64,000 nt of DNA from JAJFUB01 sp964622325 (GTDB taxonomy: Bacteria > Armatimonadota > Zipacnadia > Zipacnadales > UBA11051): assembly GCA_964622325.1 (NCBI GenBank), contig CAZUOJ010000007.1, positions 9,581 through 73,580 on the forward strand, written 5' to 3'. Below the pieces are notes generated by a model. That model was not told the origin of the DNA and ran no database searches. It saw only the letters and a list, made by a program, of their open reading frames with translations. Within the stretch, counting starts at the first letter, position 1, and each line of letters begins with the position of its first letter. Made by a program: the position numbers and the translations under genes. Below, one piece after another: positions 26,592 through 35,755 of the stretch.

Positions 26592-27638
26592 ATGGCTAAA
26601 AAGCTACGCGTGGGAGTCATTGGCAGCGGCGCGATTTTTCAGGGCGCCCATCTGCCGGGCTGGCTCGCTCTTCCGGATGTGGAGATCGTGGCCTTAGCCG
26701 ATGTGCGCGAAGAAGCGTTGGAGAGCACACTGGCGAAGCTTCCCAACGCTGAGAATGTCAAGACATTTTTGGATTATCGCCAGATGCTCCGAGATGTGCC
26801 TCTGGACATTGTGGATATCTGCACGCCTAACTGTTATCATTGCCAGCCGACAATTGACGCCTTCGCCGCGGGCTGTCATGTCATCGTGGAAAAGCCCTGC
26901 GCCACCTCTGTGGCGGAAGTCAAGCGCATGATTGCCGCGGGCCATGAGGCGAATCGGCTGTTAATGGTCGCCCAATCCCTGCGCTTTACGGATGCGCATA
27001 TTGCTCTAAAGAAATGGGTGGACGCCGGCCTCGTGGGCGACATCTATTACGGGCGGCTGAGCCTGCTTAGGCCCCGGGGCGTGCCGCATTGGGGCGAATT
27101 TATCGTCAAGGAAAAATCGGCAGGCGGGCCCTGCTATGATCTGGCCGTGCATATTATTGATCTGGCCTTATATCTGATGGGCCATCCCGAGCCTGTGAGC
27201 GTGTCGGCCAATTATTGGCTGGAGATTTCCAATAAGCCCTCGATTATGAAGCATGATCCAAAGCGCTATACAGTGCCTGACGAGCTGGCCGCCGGCTATA
27301 TCCGCTTTGCTAATGGCGCCGGGATTATCTTTGAGACAAGCTGGGCCGTTAATGCCCCCGAAGGGACCTATAATATCTTTTTGGCGGGCACAAAAGGCGG
27401 AATTATCAACAATCCGCCCACGCTTGTGCGCGAGGAAGCCGGCCTGCTCACGAATACAACGATTCAAGTCAATCCGGATGCCGGCATTGCCTCCCATTCA
27501 GAAGAGATTCGCCTGTTTGTAGAGGCTATCCGCAAAGGGCTTCCCTCCCCTGTGCCGGGCGAGCAAGCGCTGCTGACACAGCGGATTCTGGATGGCATAT
27601 ACAAATCTTCGGAAAAAGGCAAGGAAGTACGCGTATAA
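26592..27638 (+). CDS. Gfo/Idh/MocA-family oxidoreductase
   Basis: This complete 348-residue member has an N-terminal Rossmann fold starting RVGVIGSGAIFQGAHLPGW, DIVDICTPNCYHCQPTIDAF, and the conserved VEKPCATSVAEVKRMI motif. In the C-terminal domain, PCYDLAVHIIDLALYLMG carries the D..xHxxD-type catalytic region. NAD(P)-dependent oxidation of a sugar or cyclitol is expected. GAGGAGGACTGACAA precedes the ATG. It lies between a terminator and a possible terminator at 27765, so it may be a single-gene unit, next to a block of polysaccharide-related genes. Confidence 0.9.
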   Translation: MAKKLRVGVIGSGAIFQGAHLPGWLALPDVEIVALADVREEALESTLAKLPNAENVKTFLDYRQMLRDVPLDIVDICTPNCYHCQPTIDAFAAGCHVIVEKPCATSVAEVKRMIAAGHEANRLLMVAQSLRFTDAHIALKKWVDAGLVGDIYYGRLSLLRPRGVPHWGEFIVKEKSAGGPCYDLAVHIIDLALYLMGHPEPVSVSANYWLEISNKPSIMKHDPKRYTVPDELAAGYIRFANGAGIIFETSWAVNAPEGTYNIFLAGTKGGIINNPPTLVREEAGLLTNTTIQVNPDAGIASHSEEIRLFVEAIRKGLPSPVPGEQALLTQRILDGIYKSSEKGKEVRV

Positions 27639-27764
27639 GGCACGCCGCGCCGGAGGCTTGGCTTTCCGCAAGGGACAAAGGCGAAGCCCAAGCGGCTGGC
27701 GCCCGCTTTATTAAAAAGGCGGCGTCTTTTATATGACGAAGCTATTGTCCGGAGGGAAGCGAGA

Positions 27765-27798
27765 AGGGGCCGTCAGAATAAAGGCGGCCCCTGTTTGC
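27765..27798 (+). terminator. possible terminator after the oxidoreductase gene
   Basis: AGGGGCCG (27765-27772) and CGGCCCCT (27785-27792) form a perfect 8-base-pair stem with a 12-base loop; only a short T run (GTTTG) follows. Confidence 0.4.
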
Positions 27799-27832
27799 CC
27801 GTCAAGAGCGAAAATAGGAAGGAGCGAACGAT

Positions 27833-29866
27833 ATGCGTAACATCTGGCCAATGGGGCTTTTTTGGGCGGGCCTGATGCTTCCGCTGCTCCGGGCAGGCGC
27901 GCAAACGCCGGAGCTTGTTTTCGGAAAGCTGCGCTATGCGATATGCGATGTGGCCGACAAAGAGCTCATTTTGCGCAATCGAATTAATCTCGCCCATTTG
28001 CATTGTCCGGCGAGCGCCGGCGCTTACAATGGCCTTCCGGAGCGGGCAGAATTTGAGCGGCAGATGAGCGCCTGGCAACAGGGCGCAGCAGCCCTGCGCG
28101 CCGCAGGCGTGCATCCTATCACATACATTGCGCCAGATATGTGGTACGGGGACGCCGAGAAGCGCACTTTAATTTTTGATTTTTATGACAAACGCTGGGG
28201 GCAATATGAGGATTATTTAGGCTTGCGGCCCGCCGATCCCCTGGCCTGGGCGCAAATTAAGCCCGACGGCACGCCTATCCCGTATGTTTACAGAGGACAA
28301 AGAGGCTATTATTGGTGCACAAATCAGCCCGCCTGCCGCCAATATGTTCAGGGCGTCATTAAAATGCATGTGCAATACGGCTCACACGGCGTCTTCTTTG
28401 ACGGGCCCTGCAATCATGGCTGCTATTGTGCGGAATGCGAACGGCAATTCCGCGCATTTTTGCGAAATGAATATCCAGAGGGCACGCGGAAAAAAGTTCT
28501 TGGCGAACAGACATTAGAGGAGGTGAGATTGCCGCACGACAAAACAAATCTGCCGCTATGGGCCGCCATGCGGCGCTTTCGCTGTGTGAGTCTGGCGCGC
28601 TTTTTGCAGGACATGCGCGCCTATGGCCGCCGCTTATGCCCGGATTTCCTGCTGACGAACAATTATTGTTTATGGGCCGGAGATGCGCTGGGCATGATTA
28701 GCGTGGGGGAGCATCCCGAGCTATATGCCCAATATGTGGATATTCTTTTTGATGAAGCGATGTATGGCGGAGGGCCCTATTTGTCGGAGGAGAGCGCACG
28801 CCTTTCCAATAGCTTCCATTATGATTATGTTGTCGCTGCCGCGCGGGCGGGAGGCCTTTCGGCGGGCGGCCCGCCCAGGCCCGCTGTGTGCACCTTTATG
28901 GGCGTCAAAGGGGCCGCGGAAGAAGCCAAACAGCCTTTAGCGTGGCTGGAGATTGCCGAAGCCTGGGCCAGCCAATGCGTCAAACTGCAGCAGACATTCC
29001 GTGATCAAGCTATTGTAGATGTATTCACACAAGCCGGGGACTTTCAGGCGACACATTCGGAGCTTTTTTCGCCCGCGGCGCCGCTGGCGGATGTCGGCGT
29101 CTGGATTTCTCTGCAGCAAGCGTACGCGGACAGTCCCCATTGGGGCCTGACGATATTGCGACTCTTGAACGACGCCGGCATCGCTTATCGCGTTCTGACG
29201 GATTACGATATTGCAGCGCAGAGCCTTAAGGGCCTGCGCTGTGTCATTGTTCCCGGGGCGACTTTAATGAGCGAGGCGCAATTGAAAGTCTTAGCCCAAT
29301 ATCTCACAGGAGGCGGCGCCATTGTCGCCATAGGGGAGCTCGCCACAAAAGATGAATTTGCGTTGCCACGGGAGGCTGAGAAGCGGCCTGTCTTTTTCCG
29401 GGAAGCGCCTGCAGAGGGGACGCGGCAAGAAAAAGTCGGCAAAGGCCGCCTGGCGTGGCTGAGCGCCGCTGCCGTGCGCAGCCTGCCGCGCTATGCGCGA
29501 GAGGCTGTGCCGGCCGAAATAACGGCCTCCCTCGCGGAAGCTGTGCGCTGGGCAACGCAAAATAATCTTCTTTTGCGCCAGGCCCCGCCCGCGCCCTGTG
29601 AAATCCGCCTGTATGCCGTAACGCCCTCCCACTGGCATATTTATCTCGTTAATTATGGCGTATCCCCTGCCGGCGCCGTACGCGCATTGAGCGATGTCAC
29701 ATTCGCTCTTCGCGTGCCAGCCGGCCGACGTGCTGTTTCCGCCCGGGCCTATAGCGTTATGCCTGCGGAAGCCCAAATTGTTTCTGTAAAGCAGCAAAAA
29801 GATAAAGCGACTTTCATTGTCCCGAAATTGCATATCTTTTGTATTGTGGAAGTGCAATGGCGCTGA
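27833..29866 (+). CDS. secreted glycoside-hydrolase-like protein (GHL6/GH42-like barrel)
   Basis: The 677-residue protein has a signal peptide, MRNIWPMGLFWAGLMLPLLR, with probable cleavage after AGA. Residues about 30-400 look like a TIM barrel of the hypothetical glycosyl hydrolase 6 type, including VHPITYIAPDMWYGD, GSHGVFFDGPCNHGCYCAEC and ILFDEAMYGGGP. Residues about 420-530 resemble the GATase-like trimerisation domain of GH42 beta-galactosidases: YRVLTDYDIAAQSLKGLRCV, then LTGGGAIVAIG. A beta-sandwich ends the protein. Catalytic acids are plausible (FFDGP, FDEAM) but unproven. It is followed by the sulfatase-like gene and the ABC transporter and probably acts on imported glycans or their precursors. 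Confidence 0.75.
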   Translation: MRNIWPMGLFWAGLMLPLLRAGAQTPELVFGKLRYAICDVADKELILRNRINLAHLHCPASAGAYNGLPERAEFERQMSAWQQGAAALRAAGVHPITYIAPDMWYGDAEKRTLIFDFYDKRWGQYEDYLGLRPADPLAWAQIKPDGTPIPYVYRGQRGYYWCTNQPACRQYVQGVIKMHVQYGSHGVFFDGPCNHGCYCAECERQFRAFLRNEYPEGTRKKVLGEQTLEEVRLPHDKTNLPLWAAMRRFRCVSLARFLQDMRAYGRRLCPDFLLTNNYCLWAGDALGMISVGEHPELYAQYVDILFDEAMYGGGPYLSEESARLSNSFHYDYVVAAARAGGLSAGGPPRPAVCTFMGVKGAAEEAKQPLAWLEIAEAWASQCVKLQQTFRDQAIVDVFTQAGDFQATHSELFSPAAPLADVGVWISLQQAYADSPHWGLTILRLLNDAGIAYRVLTDYDIAAQSLKGLRCVIVPGATLMSEAQLKVLAQYLTGGGAIVAIGELATKDEFALPREAEKRPVFFREAPAEGTRQEKVGKGRLAWLSAAAVRSLPRYAREAVPAEITASLAEAVRWATQNNLLLRQAPPAPCEIRLYAVTPSHWHIYLVNYGVSPAGAVRALSDVTFALRVPAGRRAVSARAYSVMPAEAQIVSVKQQKDKATFIVPKLHIFCIVEVQWR

Positions 29867-29983
29867 AAGGACGCAAAAGGAAGCCATTCCGCCCCGCTTG
29901 GGCAGGAAATCCGCGCCGAAAAGAGAAGCATTGAGGCGCTTCATCTTTTTACGGATGACTATTTTGTAAGGAAGGAATGAATT

Positions 29984-31384
29984 ATGGCCGAGAAATTTAA
30001 CATTTTACACATTGCTGTGGACAGTCTTTCCGCGAGCCATATGAGCTGTTATGGCTATCCCCGCCTCACGACGCCGCATCTGGATCTGCTGGCCGAAGAG
30101 GGCGTGCTGTTTGAGCAGAATTTTTGCCCCCATATTCCCACAACCTCCGGCTATGGGACAATGCTGACGGGCCTGGATTGTTTTGGGACGACAATGGTCG
30201 CGCTGCGCCACAAGGGCACAATGCCGGAAGAAGTGCAATCCCTGCCGGAGATTTTGCGCGCCTATGGCTATGAGAGCACATGTGTGGGCTTTCAGGGCAA
30301 TCCGGCAGCCCGGGGCTTTGATCATTATTTGAATTATACGAGCTGGGGCTCCTGGGAAGATCGGCCCTTGACAAAAGCCGAGAATCTCAACAAAGTGGCG
30401 CTGCCGGAGCTGAAGCGCCTGGCCGCGGGCGATAAGCCTTTCTATCTGTTTTTGCGCCATATGGATCCTCACAGCCCGTATTTGCCGCCGCCGCCCTTTG
30501 AGCGCATGTTTTATTCCGGCGATGAATTTGATCCGAACAATCATTCTCTGGACGCGATGAAAGCCTTCAAGCCCTTCCGGGATTATTTTGCCTCCTGGAT
30601 GCCGCCGGGCGTAACGGATGCTGAATATATTGTGGCGCAATATGATGGCGCCATCGCCTATATGGATGCCTCCATCCAGGCGATTTTGACGATGCTGGAT
30701 GATTTGGATTTGACGGATCGCACGCTTGTCATTCTCAATTCGGATCATGGCGAGACACTTACAGAACATGATTGCTATTTTGATCATCATGGCCTGTATG
30801 AATGCACCCTGCATGTGCCGCTGATATATCGGCTGCCGGGCGTGCTGCCCGAAGGCGTGCGGGTGCGCGGCATTACGCTGCATCAGGATCTTGTGCCCAC
30901 GATTATGGAGATTCTGGATATTGATCCGGGCATACAATTTGATGGCAAAAGCCAGATCCCGATGATTACAGGAGAAGTGGCGAATAATTACAGCGGCTTT
31001 TACATCACGGAATGCACATGGATGCGCAAACACGGCTGGCGCACAGGCGAATGGAAGCTCATCCATGCGCTGGAGCCGGATTTCCATTTCAAGCCGGAAA
31101 TAGAGCTGTATAATTTGCTGGAGGATCCGGGCGAAAATGTGAATCTGGCGGATAAGGAGCCGCAGATCCGGGATGCGCTGGAGCACAAGATGCAGGAACA
31201 TATTGCCCGCCGCGAGCGCGAAACAGGCCGCCCCAATCCGATGTATACGAATCTGGATTGGCATGGCCTGGGGCTCGGCCGGGGCTTTTTAAGCTCACAA
31301 GAAGCGTATGACAGTCTTTACATCGGCAGCCCCAAGACGGCGGCGAAATTGCAAGACAAGGAAAGCAAAGAGGGGAAGGATTGA
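29984..31384 (+). CDS. sulfatase-like alkaline-phosphatase-superfamily protein with Thr nucleophile position
   Basis: The 466-residue protein has the superfamily metal-site pieces NILHIAVDSLSASHMSCYGY, FLRHMDPHSPY and LVILNSDHGETLTEH. At the catalytic position true sulfatases have (C/S)xPSRxxx(L/M)TG. Here the aligned segment is TTSGYGTMLTG: Thr replaces the Cys/Ser that becomes formylglycine, and the Arg is Tyr. That pattern is typical of phospho- or phosphono-transferases and hydrolases of the superfamily rather than sulfatases. No signal peptide is seen, so it is cytoplasmic. AAGGAAGGA precedes the ATG. It lies between the glycosidase-like gene and the ABC transporter gene. Confidence 0.8.
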   Translation: MAEKFNILHIAVDSLSASHMSCYGYPRLTTPHLDLLAEEGVLFEQNFCPHIPTTSGYGTMLTGLDCFGTTMVALRHKGTMPEEVQSLPEILRAYGYESTCVGFQGNPAARGFDHYLNYTSWGSWEDRPLTKAENLNKVALPELKRLAAGDKPFYLFLRHMDPHSPYLPPPPFERMFYSGDEFDPNNHSLDAMKAFKPFRDYFASWMPPGVTDAEYIVAQYDGAIAYMDASIQAILTMLDDLDLTDRTLVILNSDHGETLTEHDCYFDHHGLYECTLHVPLIYRLPGVLPEGVRVRGITLHQDLVPTIMEILDIDPGIQFDGKSQIPMITGEVANNYSGFYITECTWMRKHGWRTGEWKLIHALEPDFHFKPEIELYNLLEDPGENVNLADKEPQIRDALEHKMQEHIARRERETGRPNPMYTNLDWHGLGLGRGFLSSQEAYDSLYIGSPKTAAKLQDKESKEGKD

Positions 31385-31522
31385 AAGCTGTCAGGAAAGG
31401 GAAGCTAATGCCTTCTTAGCTGCGCTTTGTGCGTTCCGGCAAGCTGCCCCGCGAAACAATGGGGCAGGAGAGAAAAAATTCAGGCAAATAAAACGAGACG
31501 CTTTGGAGGCAGGAGGCTCACG

Positions 31523-32902
31523 ATGCGTCCCCGGATTGGCATTTGGCTTTTGCTCATGAGCATATCCGTTATTTTGGCGGGCTGCCAGCCCGGCGCAGAA
31601 AAGCAGGCGCCAATAAGCGGCGCGGGGCCCATTATGCCGGGCAGCGAGACTCCGTCCGGCGGCAAAACAATCCTCACTTTGTGGACAATCTGGAACACGG
31701 AGCCGCGGCAAAGCGCGCTGGCGGAGATTATTCGCGCCTTTGAGGCTGCCCATCCGGACATTCAGATCCAGATGAACGCCCAGGAGCCAGACGCCTACAA
31801 AACTAATATCCGCGTCGCATTAGGAGGCGCCCGGCCGCCAGACATTTTTTTCGTCTGGAGCGGAGAAAAGATGCTGCATAATTTTGTGCGCGGCGGCAAT
31901 GTGGCAGACATCACGGCGGAATTAGATGCCAATGGCGGCGCCTGGCGCAAGCGCCTGATTGCCTCTTCCCTGGCCAGCTACACTTACGACGGCCGCACTT
32001 ACGGCGTGCCCTATCTTTTGCAATGCACTTTCTTTCTTTATAACAAAAAAATGTTTGAAAAACATGGCTGGACAGTCCCGGAGACATGGCCGGAGTTTCT
32101 GCAGCTGTGCGACAAAATCAAGGCGAAGGGGATTATTCCCCTGGCTTTGGGCAATCTGCAGAAATGGCCGGCGCATCATATTCCGGCGGTGCTCGTCCAG
32201 CGACTGATTGGCAAAGCCGCTGCGGAGCGGCAATATGATCCTTTGGGGCCGGGCACATACAGCGAGCCCGCTTGGATCCAGGCGCTGGATACGCTTAAGA
32301 TGATGATGGACAAAGGCTATTTCAACAAGGCGCCCAATGGCGTGGATCGGGCGATGGCGCGGACGCTGTTTTATTCGGGCAAGGCGGCAATGTTTTACAC
32401 AGGGACATGGGATTTTGCGCGGCTGTCCAAGGGCGGCGAGGCGCCCGAAAGCTTCTGGGACGCCTGGGACTTTTTCAATTTCCCCAGGGTGCCCGGGGGC
32501 AAAGGGGAGCAGGATTGTCTGGCGGGCTCCGCGGACGGCTATGTGATTTCTGCCAAGACGCCGCATCGGCAGGCGGCAGTGCAATTTCTGCAATTTATGA
32601 CAGAGGTGACGCAGGCGCAACAGTTCGTGCAAAAATGCCAGGAGCTGGTGCAGGTGCAGGGCGCAGTGACAGAGCAAAATGCAGGGCCGCGGCTGCGCAA
32701 ATATGCAGAAATGGTGCGCCGCGCCTCCTGCATCGCGCCCTGGGCAGACACGATGATGGAGGAATCCGTGGCCCTGACATATCTCAATGGCATCCAGAAT
32801 TTGCTGGAGGGCAAGAGCACACCCCAGCAAATTATGCAAGCCGTCCGCCAACGCCAACGCGCCGTCAAGCAGGAATTACTGGCTAAAGCGAAAGAGAAAT
32901 AG
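31523..32902 (+). CDS. ABC transporter sugar-binding lipoprotein (family 1 extracellular binding protein)
   Basis: The 459-residue product begins with a lipoprotein signal, MRPRIGIWLLLMSISVILAG then Cys, a perfect LAGC lipobox. The rest matches family-1 solute-binding proteins: TLWTIWNTEPRQSALAEIIRAFEAAHPDIQIQM (shown only in part by its landmarks TLWTIWN and FEAAHPDIQI), GVPYLLQCTFFLYNKKMFEKHG, and KAAMFYTGTWDF. It captures oligosaccharides outside the membrane. ATG 31523 with GGCAGGAGGCT upstream is clearly the start. The cognate permease gene is at 33845, separated by an opposite-strand SdpI-like gene. No ATPase gene is present, so a shared MsmX/UgpC-type ATPase elsewhere is implied. Confidence 0.92.
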   Translation: MRPRIGIWLLLMSISVILAGCQPGAEKQAPISGAGPIMPGSETPSGGKTILTLWTIWNTEPRQSALAEIIRAFEAAHPDIQIQMNAQEPDAYKTNIRVALGGARPPDIFFVWSGEKMLHNFVRGGNVADITAELDANGGAWRKRLIASSLASYTYDGRTYGVPYLLQCTFFLYNKKMFEKHGWTVPETWPEFLQLCDKIKAKGIIPLALGNLQKWPAHHIPAVLVQRLIGKAAAERQYDPLGPGTYSEPAWIQALDTLKMMMDKGYFNKAPNGVDRAMARTLFYSGKAAMFYTGTWDFARLSKGGEAPESFWDAWDFFNFPRVPGGKGEQDCLAGSADGYVISAKTPHRQAAVQFLQFMTEVTQAQQFVQKCQELVQVQGAVTEQNAGPRLRKYAEMVRRASCIAPWADTMMEESVALTYLNGIQNLLEGKSTPQQIMQAVRQRQRAVKQELLAKAKEK

Positions 32903-33131
32903 AAATGTTTTTAGATATGTGTTGAGGGGCAAAGAGAGCTTGAATAAAAAGGAAGTTGGCGCATACGAGAATCATCGCCACACAATCAAGAGGGGACGGC
33001 TCCCAAGCAGCACATTTTATTCGCTTCATTAATGATTCGCTTTATCAATATAATTCGACATAATTCGAAGCTATACGCAAGACGCTTTGAACAATAAAAA
33101 GCAAGAACAAAGAGAAATAGCGTTTTTGCAT

Positions 33132-33791
33132 TCAAGTCGAAGAGAGGAGGCCGAGGCGTTCGCGGCGTTTGTAGAGCCATAAGGAATACAGCGCAGGGGC
33201 CAAGACGGCGACGAGGATTGTATAAAAGGCCCACAGAGGAGAGGCGCCTGTGGCCGCCAGCAGCGCCCCCAGAAGCCCGCCCAGGCTCATTGTCCAGCCC
33301 GCTAAACGATGTGTCGCGCGCCAGACTTCTGCATCCGCCAGTGTCCAGGGCGTCCGTATGCCCATCCAGAAATTTGGCGTGATTTTGGGCATCAATAGCC
33401 CGAGAAGCGCAATGAAAAAGCAAATGAGCGCTATGAACAGGCGGCCGACATTCCACTGCGGATGTAAGGCCGCCTGCAACATCACGAGATGTAACGCCCC
33501 CAACATCGTCAGCACGAGCACAATCATTACATTCCACACAGGCCGAAAAGGCTCAATTTTGTAGTGAACAGGCGAAATCAGCGGCAGGATAAGAAATAAA
33601 ACAAACAGGCCTGCCATCACGCCCGGCATAAGCCAGGCTCCGCAGGCCCGACAGCTCCAGCCATCCACATCCCCCTGAAGATTCCAATGTGTGGGGATCT
33701 TTTCGGGCAACGAGGGAAATAGCCACGCTGTATAAGCGCAGAGGGAAAGCAGGAGCCCCAGGGCGACGCTCGTCATGGCTTTTGTTGTCAT
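33132..33791 (-). CDS. SdpI/DUF1648-family membrane protein
   Basis: The 219-residue protein combines an N-terminal DUF1648 segment, PSLPEKIPTHWNLQGDVDGW, with a C-terminal SdpI module, KITPNFWMGIRTPWTLADAE followed by VWRATHRLAGW. About six hydrophobic helices are visible. SdpI of Bacillus is an immunity and signalling protein against the SdpC toxin, but most homologues have no known partner and none is seen here. The gene runs against its neighbours and splits the ABC transporter gene pair; only 53 bases separate its start from the permease start, so both promoters must share that space or lie inside coding sequence. Confidence 0.85.
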   Translation of the reverse strand: MTTKAMTSVALGLLLSLCAYTAWLFPSLPEKIPTHWNLQGDVDGWSCRACGAWLMPGVMAGLFVLFLILPLISPVHYKIEPFRPVWNVMIVLVLTMLGALHLVMLQAALHPQWNVGRLFIALICFFIALLGLLMPKITPNFWMGIRTPWTLADAEVWRATHRLAGWTMSLGGLLGALLAATGASPLWAFYTILVAVLAPALYSLWLYKRRERLGLLSST

Positions 33792-33844
33792 TGCCTTTCT
33801 CCGCGTAAGCAGGCTTGACAGTGGCGTGTGGGGAATAATTCGCT

Positions 33845-35689
33845 ATGCGCCGTCCTTTCGCCTTGTCTTATCTGCTGCTTTTTCCCGCCCTTTTTTTCTT
33901 TGCGGCTTTTGTGCTCTATCCCATAATTCACACCTTCTGGCTGGGATTCAGCAGCTGGAGCGCCGTGAATCCAGTACGTGTGCCTGTCGGCTGGGCGAAT
34001 TACATTCAGCTCTGGCACGATCCCAATTTCCATATCGCGCTGCGCAATAACGGGCTGTTTATTGTCCTGTCGCTCGCCATTCAATTGCCTCTTGCTTTAT
34101 TGCTGGCCGTGGGATTGAGCACAGCCACGCGCTATCATGAATTTTTACGCACGCTTTTTTTTGCGCCGTTTGTGCTCCCTGTTGTCGCTGTGGGCTTAAT
34201 CTGGAAGCTCATTTATGAGCCAAATTTAGGGGCGCTCAATACGCTTTTGGCGATGCTGGGGCAGGAGCAATGGGCGCGCGGCTGGCTGGGAGACAGCCAT
34301 TGGGCCATCTATGCCGTCATTGCTGTCTCCTGCTGGCGTTATGTGGGCTTTCATATGATGATTGTCCTGGCCGGCCTGCAAGCCATTGACGAGGATTTGT
34401 ATGAGGCGGCGCGGCTGGACGGAGCTTCCGGCTGGCAGGCCTTCTGGCATGTCACATTGCCGAGCTTGCGGCGCGTGTTGCTTGTGGATGCGCTTTTGAT
34501 CACTGTCGGCTCTGTCAAGATATTTGATCTGATCAAAGTGATGACAGATGGGGGCCCGGGCTATAGCAGCGATGTGCTGGCGACATTTATGTATCGCGCC
34601 GCCTTTACGGAAGATCGGATGGGCTACAGCGCCGCCATCGCTGTGATTATGTTGCTGATAACATTAGCTTTTACGGCGCTGTATTTGCGGCTGACGACGC
34701 GGGAGGAGCTCTGGCTGCCCCGACGGCTCGCCTCCGCTCTGTGGGCTCTTTTGGGCGTAAGCGCTCTGGCGTTGCTTTTTATCCGCTGGCCTGTCGTCCG
34801 CGCCAGCCTTATGCTGTCGTATTTAGTGGCCACAGGAGGGCTTTGCTGGCTTGTAGGCTGCCTGTGGGAAAAGCTCCCCCGGCGGCTGGGACGGCTGCTG
34901 GCTGATGGGCTGTTGACGCTCCTGGCGCTGTTCTTTTTAGCGCCGCTCCTGTGGGCCGCTGTGAATTCATTTAAAAGCCTCAATGAACTGATGCTGGAGC
35001 CCTGGGCCTGGCCCAGAGAATGGCTCTGGATGAATTATCGCGCCGCCTGGCAAGCGGGAATTGGACGCTATTTATTTAACAGCCTCGTAGTGACAGCGCT
35101 TTCAGTGGGCCTGGCGCTGGCGTGCAGCGCGCCCGCGGCGTATGCTTTTGCACGTTATCAATTCCCTGGCAAGCTGGGGCTATTTGGCCTTGTCGTCAGC
35201 GGGCTGATGCTTCCTGTCCATGCTTCGCTCCTGCCGCTATTCATTCAATGTCATCGTCTGGGCCTGGCCAATTGGCCTGCGCTGATTGGCCCCTATGTCG
35301 CCTTTGGGCTGCCCTTAATGGTCTTGATGCTGCGCGCCTATTTTGCGGGCTTGCCTCAGGAGCTCATCGATGCCGCGGAAACGGACGGCTGCGGGCCCCT
35401 GCGGACGCTCTGGCATGTTCTGCGGCCCGTCGCCCGCCCTGCCGTCGCCACTGTCTGCATCTTCCAGGCCGCCTGGGCCTGGAATGAGCTGCCATTGGCT
35501 CTTGTGCTCGTGCCAGATAAGCGCTGGCAAGTGTTGCCTGTCGGATTGTTGAATTTTCAAGGCGAGCATGCAACGGAATGGGCTGTTGTGCTGGCGGGCG
35601 TGATGATCGCCGTGTGGCCTGTATTGCTTCTTTATTTCCTGTTTCAGCGACATATTATCAAAGGCCTGACAGCAGGGGCTGTCAAATGA
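33845..35689 (+). CDS. fused sugar ABC transporter permease (MalF-type plus MalG-type in one chain)
   Basis: The 614-residue protein contains two complete binding-protein-dependent permease domains that are normally separate subunits. The N-terminal half (1-295) is MalF/UgpA-like with its EAA loop at EAARLDGASGWQAFWHVTLP. The C-terminal half (about 335-614) is MalG/UgpE-like with DAAETDGCGPLRTLWHVLRP. About 40 extra hydrophobic residues join them (LLGVSALALLFI, LMLSYLVATGGLCWLVGCLW). It would form the whole transmembrane pore as one chain, fed by the lipoprotein at 31523 and driven by an ATPase encoded elsewhere. GGGGAA lies upstream of the ATG. No internal stop or start suggests this is an annotation error. 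Confidence 0.9.
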   Translation: MRRPFALSYLLLFPALFFFAAFVLYPIIHTFWLGFSSWSAVNPVRVPVGWANYIQLWHDPNFHIALRNNGLFIVLSLAIQLPLALLLAVGLSTATRYHEFLRTLFFAPFVLPVVAVGLIWKLIYEPNLGALNTLLAMLGQEQWARGWLGDSHWAIYAVIAVSCWRYVGFHMMIVLAGLQAIDEDLYEAARLDGASGWQAFWHVTLPSLRRVLLVDALLITVGSVKIFDLIKVMTDGGPGYSSDVLATFMYRAAFTEDRMGYSAAIAVIMLLITLAFTALYLRLTTREELWLPRRLASALWALLGVSALALLFIRWPVVRASLMLSYLVATGGLCWLVGCLWEKLPRRLGRLLADGLLTLLALFFLAPLLWAAVNSFKSLNELMLEPWAWPREWLWMNYRAAWQAGIGRYLFNSLVVTALSVGLALACSAPAAYAFARYQFPGKLGLFGLVVSGLMLPVHASLLPLFIQCHRLGLANWPALIGPYVAFGLPLMVLMLRAYFAGLPQELIDAAETDGCGPLRTLWHVLRPVARPAVATVCIFQAAWAWNELPLALVLVPDKRWQVLPVGLLNFQGEHATEWAVVLAGVMIAVWPVLLLYFLFQRHIIKGLTAGAVK

Positions 35690-35755
35690 GGAGCTTGTCT
35701 GTAAATTTTGGCTTACGCTATTGATTGCGCAAGCCTGGCAGGCAGGAGGCTGGCG

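Noticed and set aside
30005..31264. 419-codon minus-strand frame
   Set aside because: Antisense to the sulfatase-like gene; no recognisable protein features.
31922..32857. 311-codon minus-strand frame
   Set aside because: Antisense to the sugar-binding lipoprotein gene.
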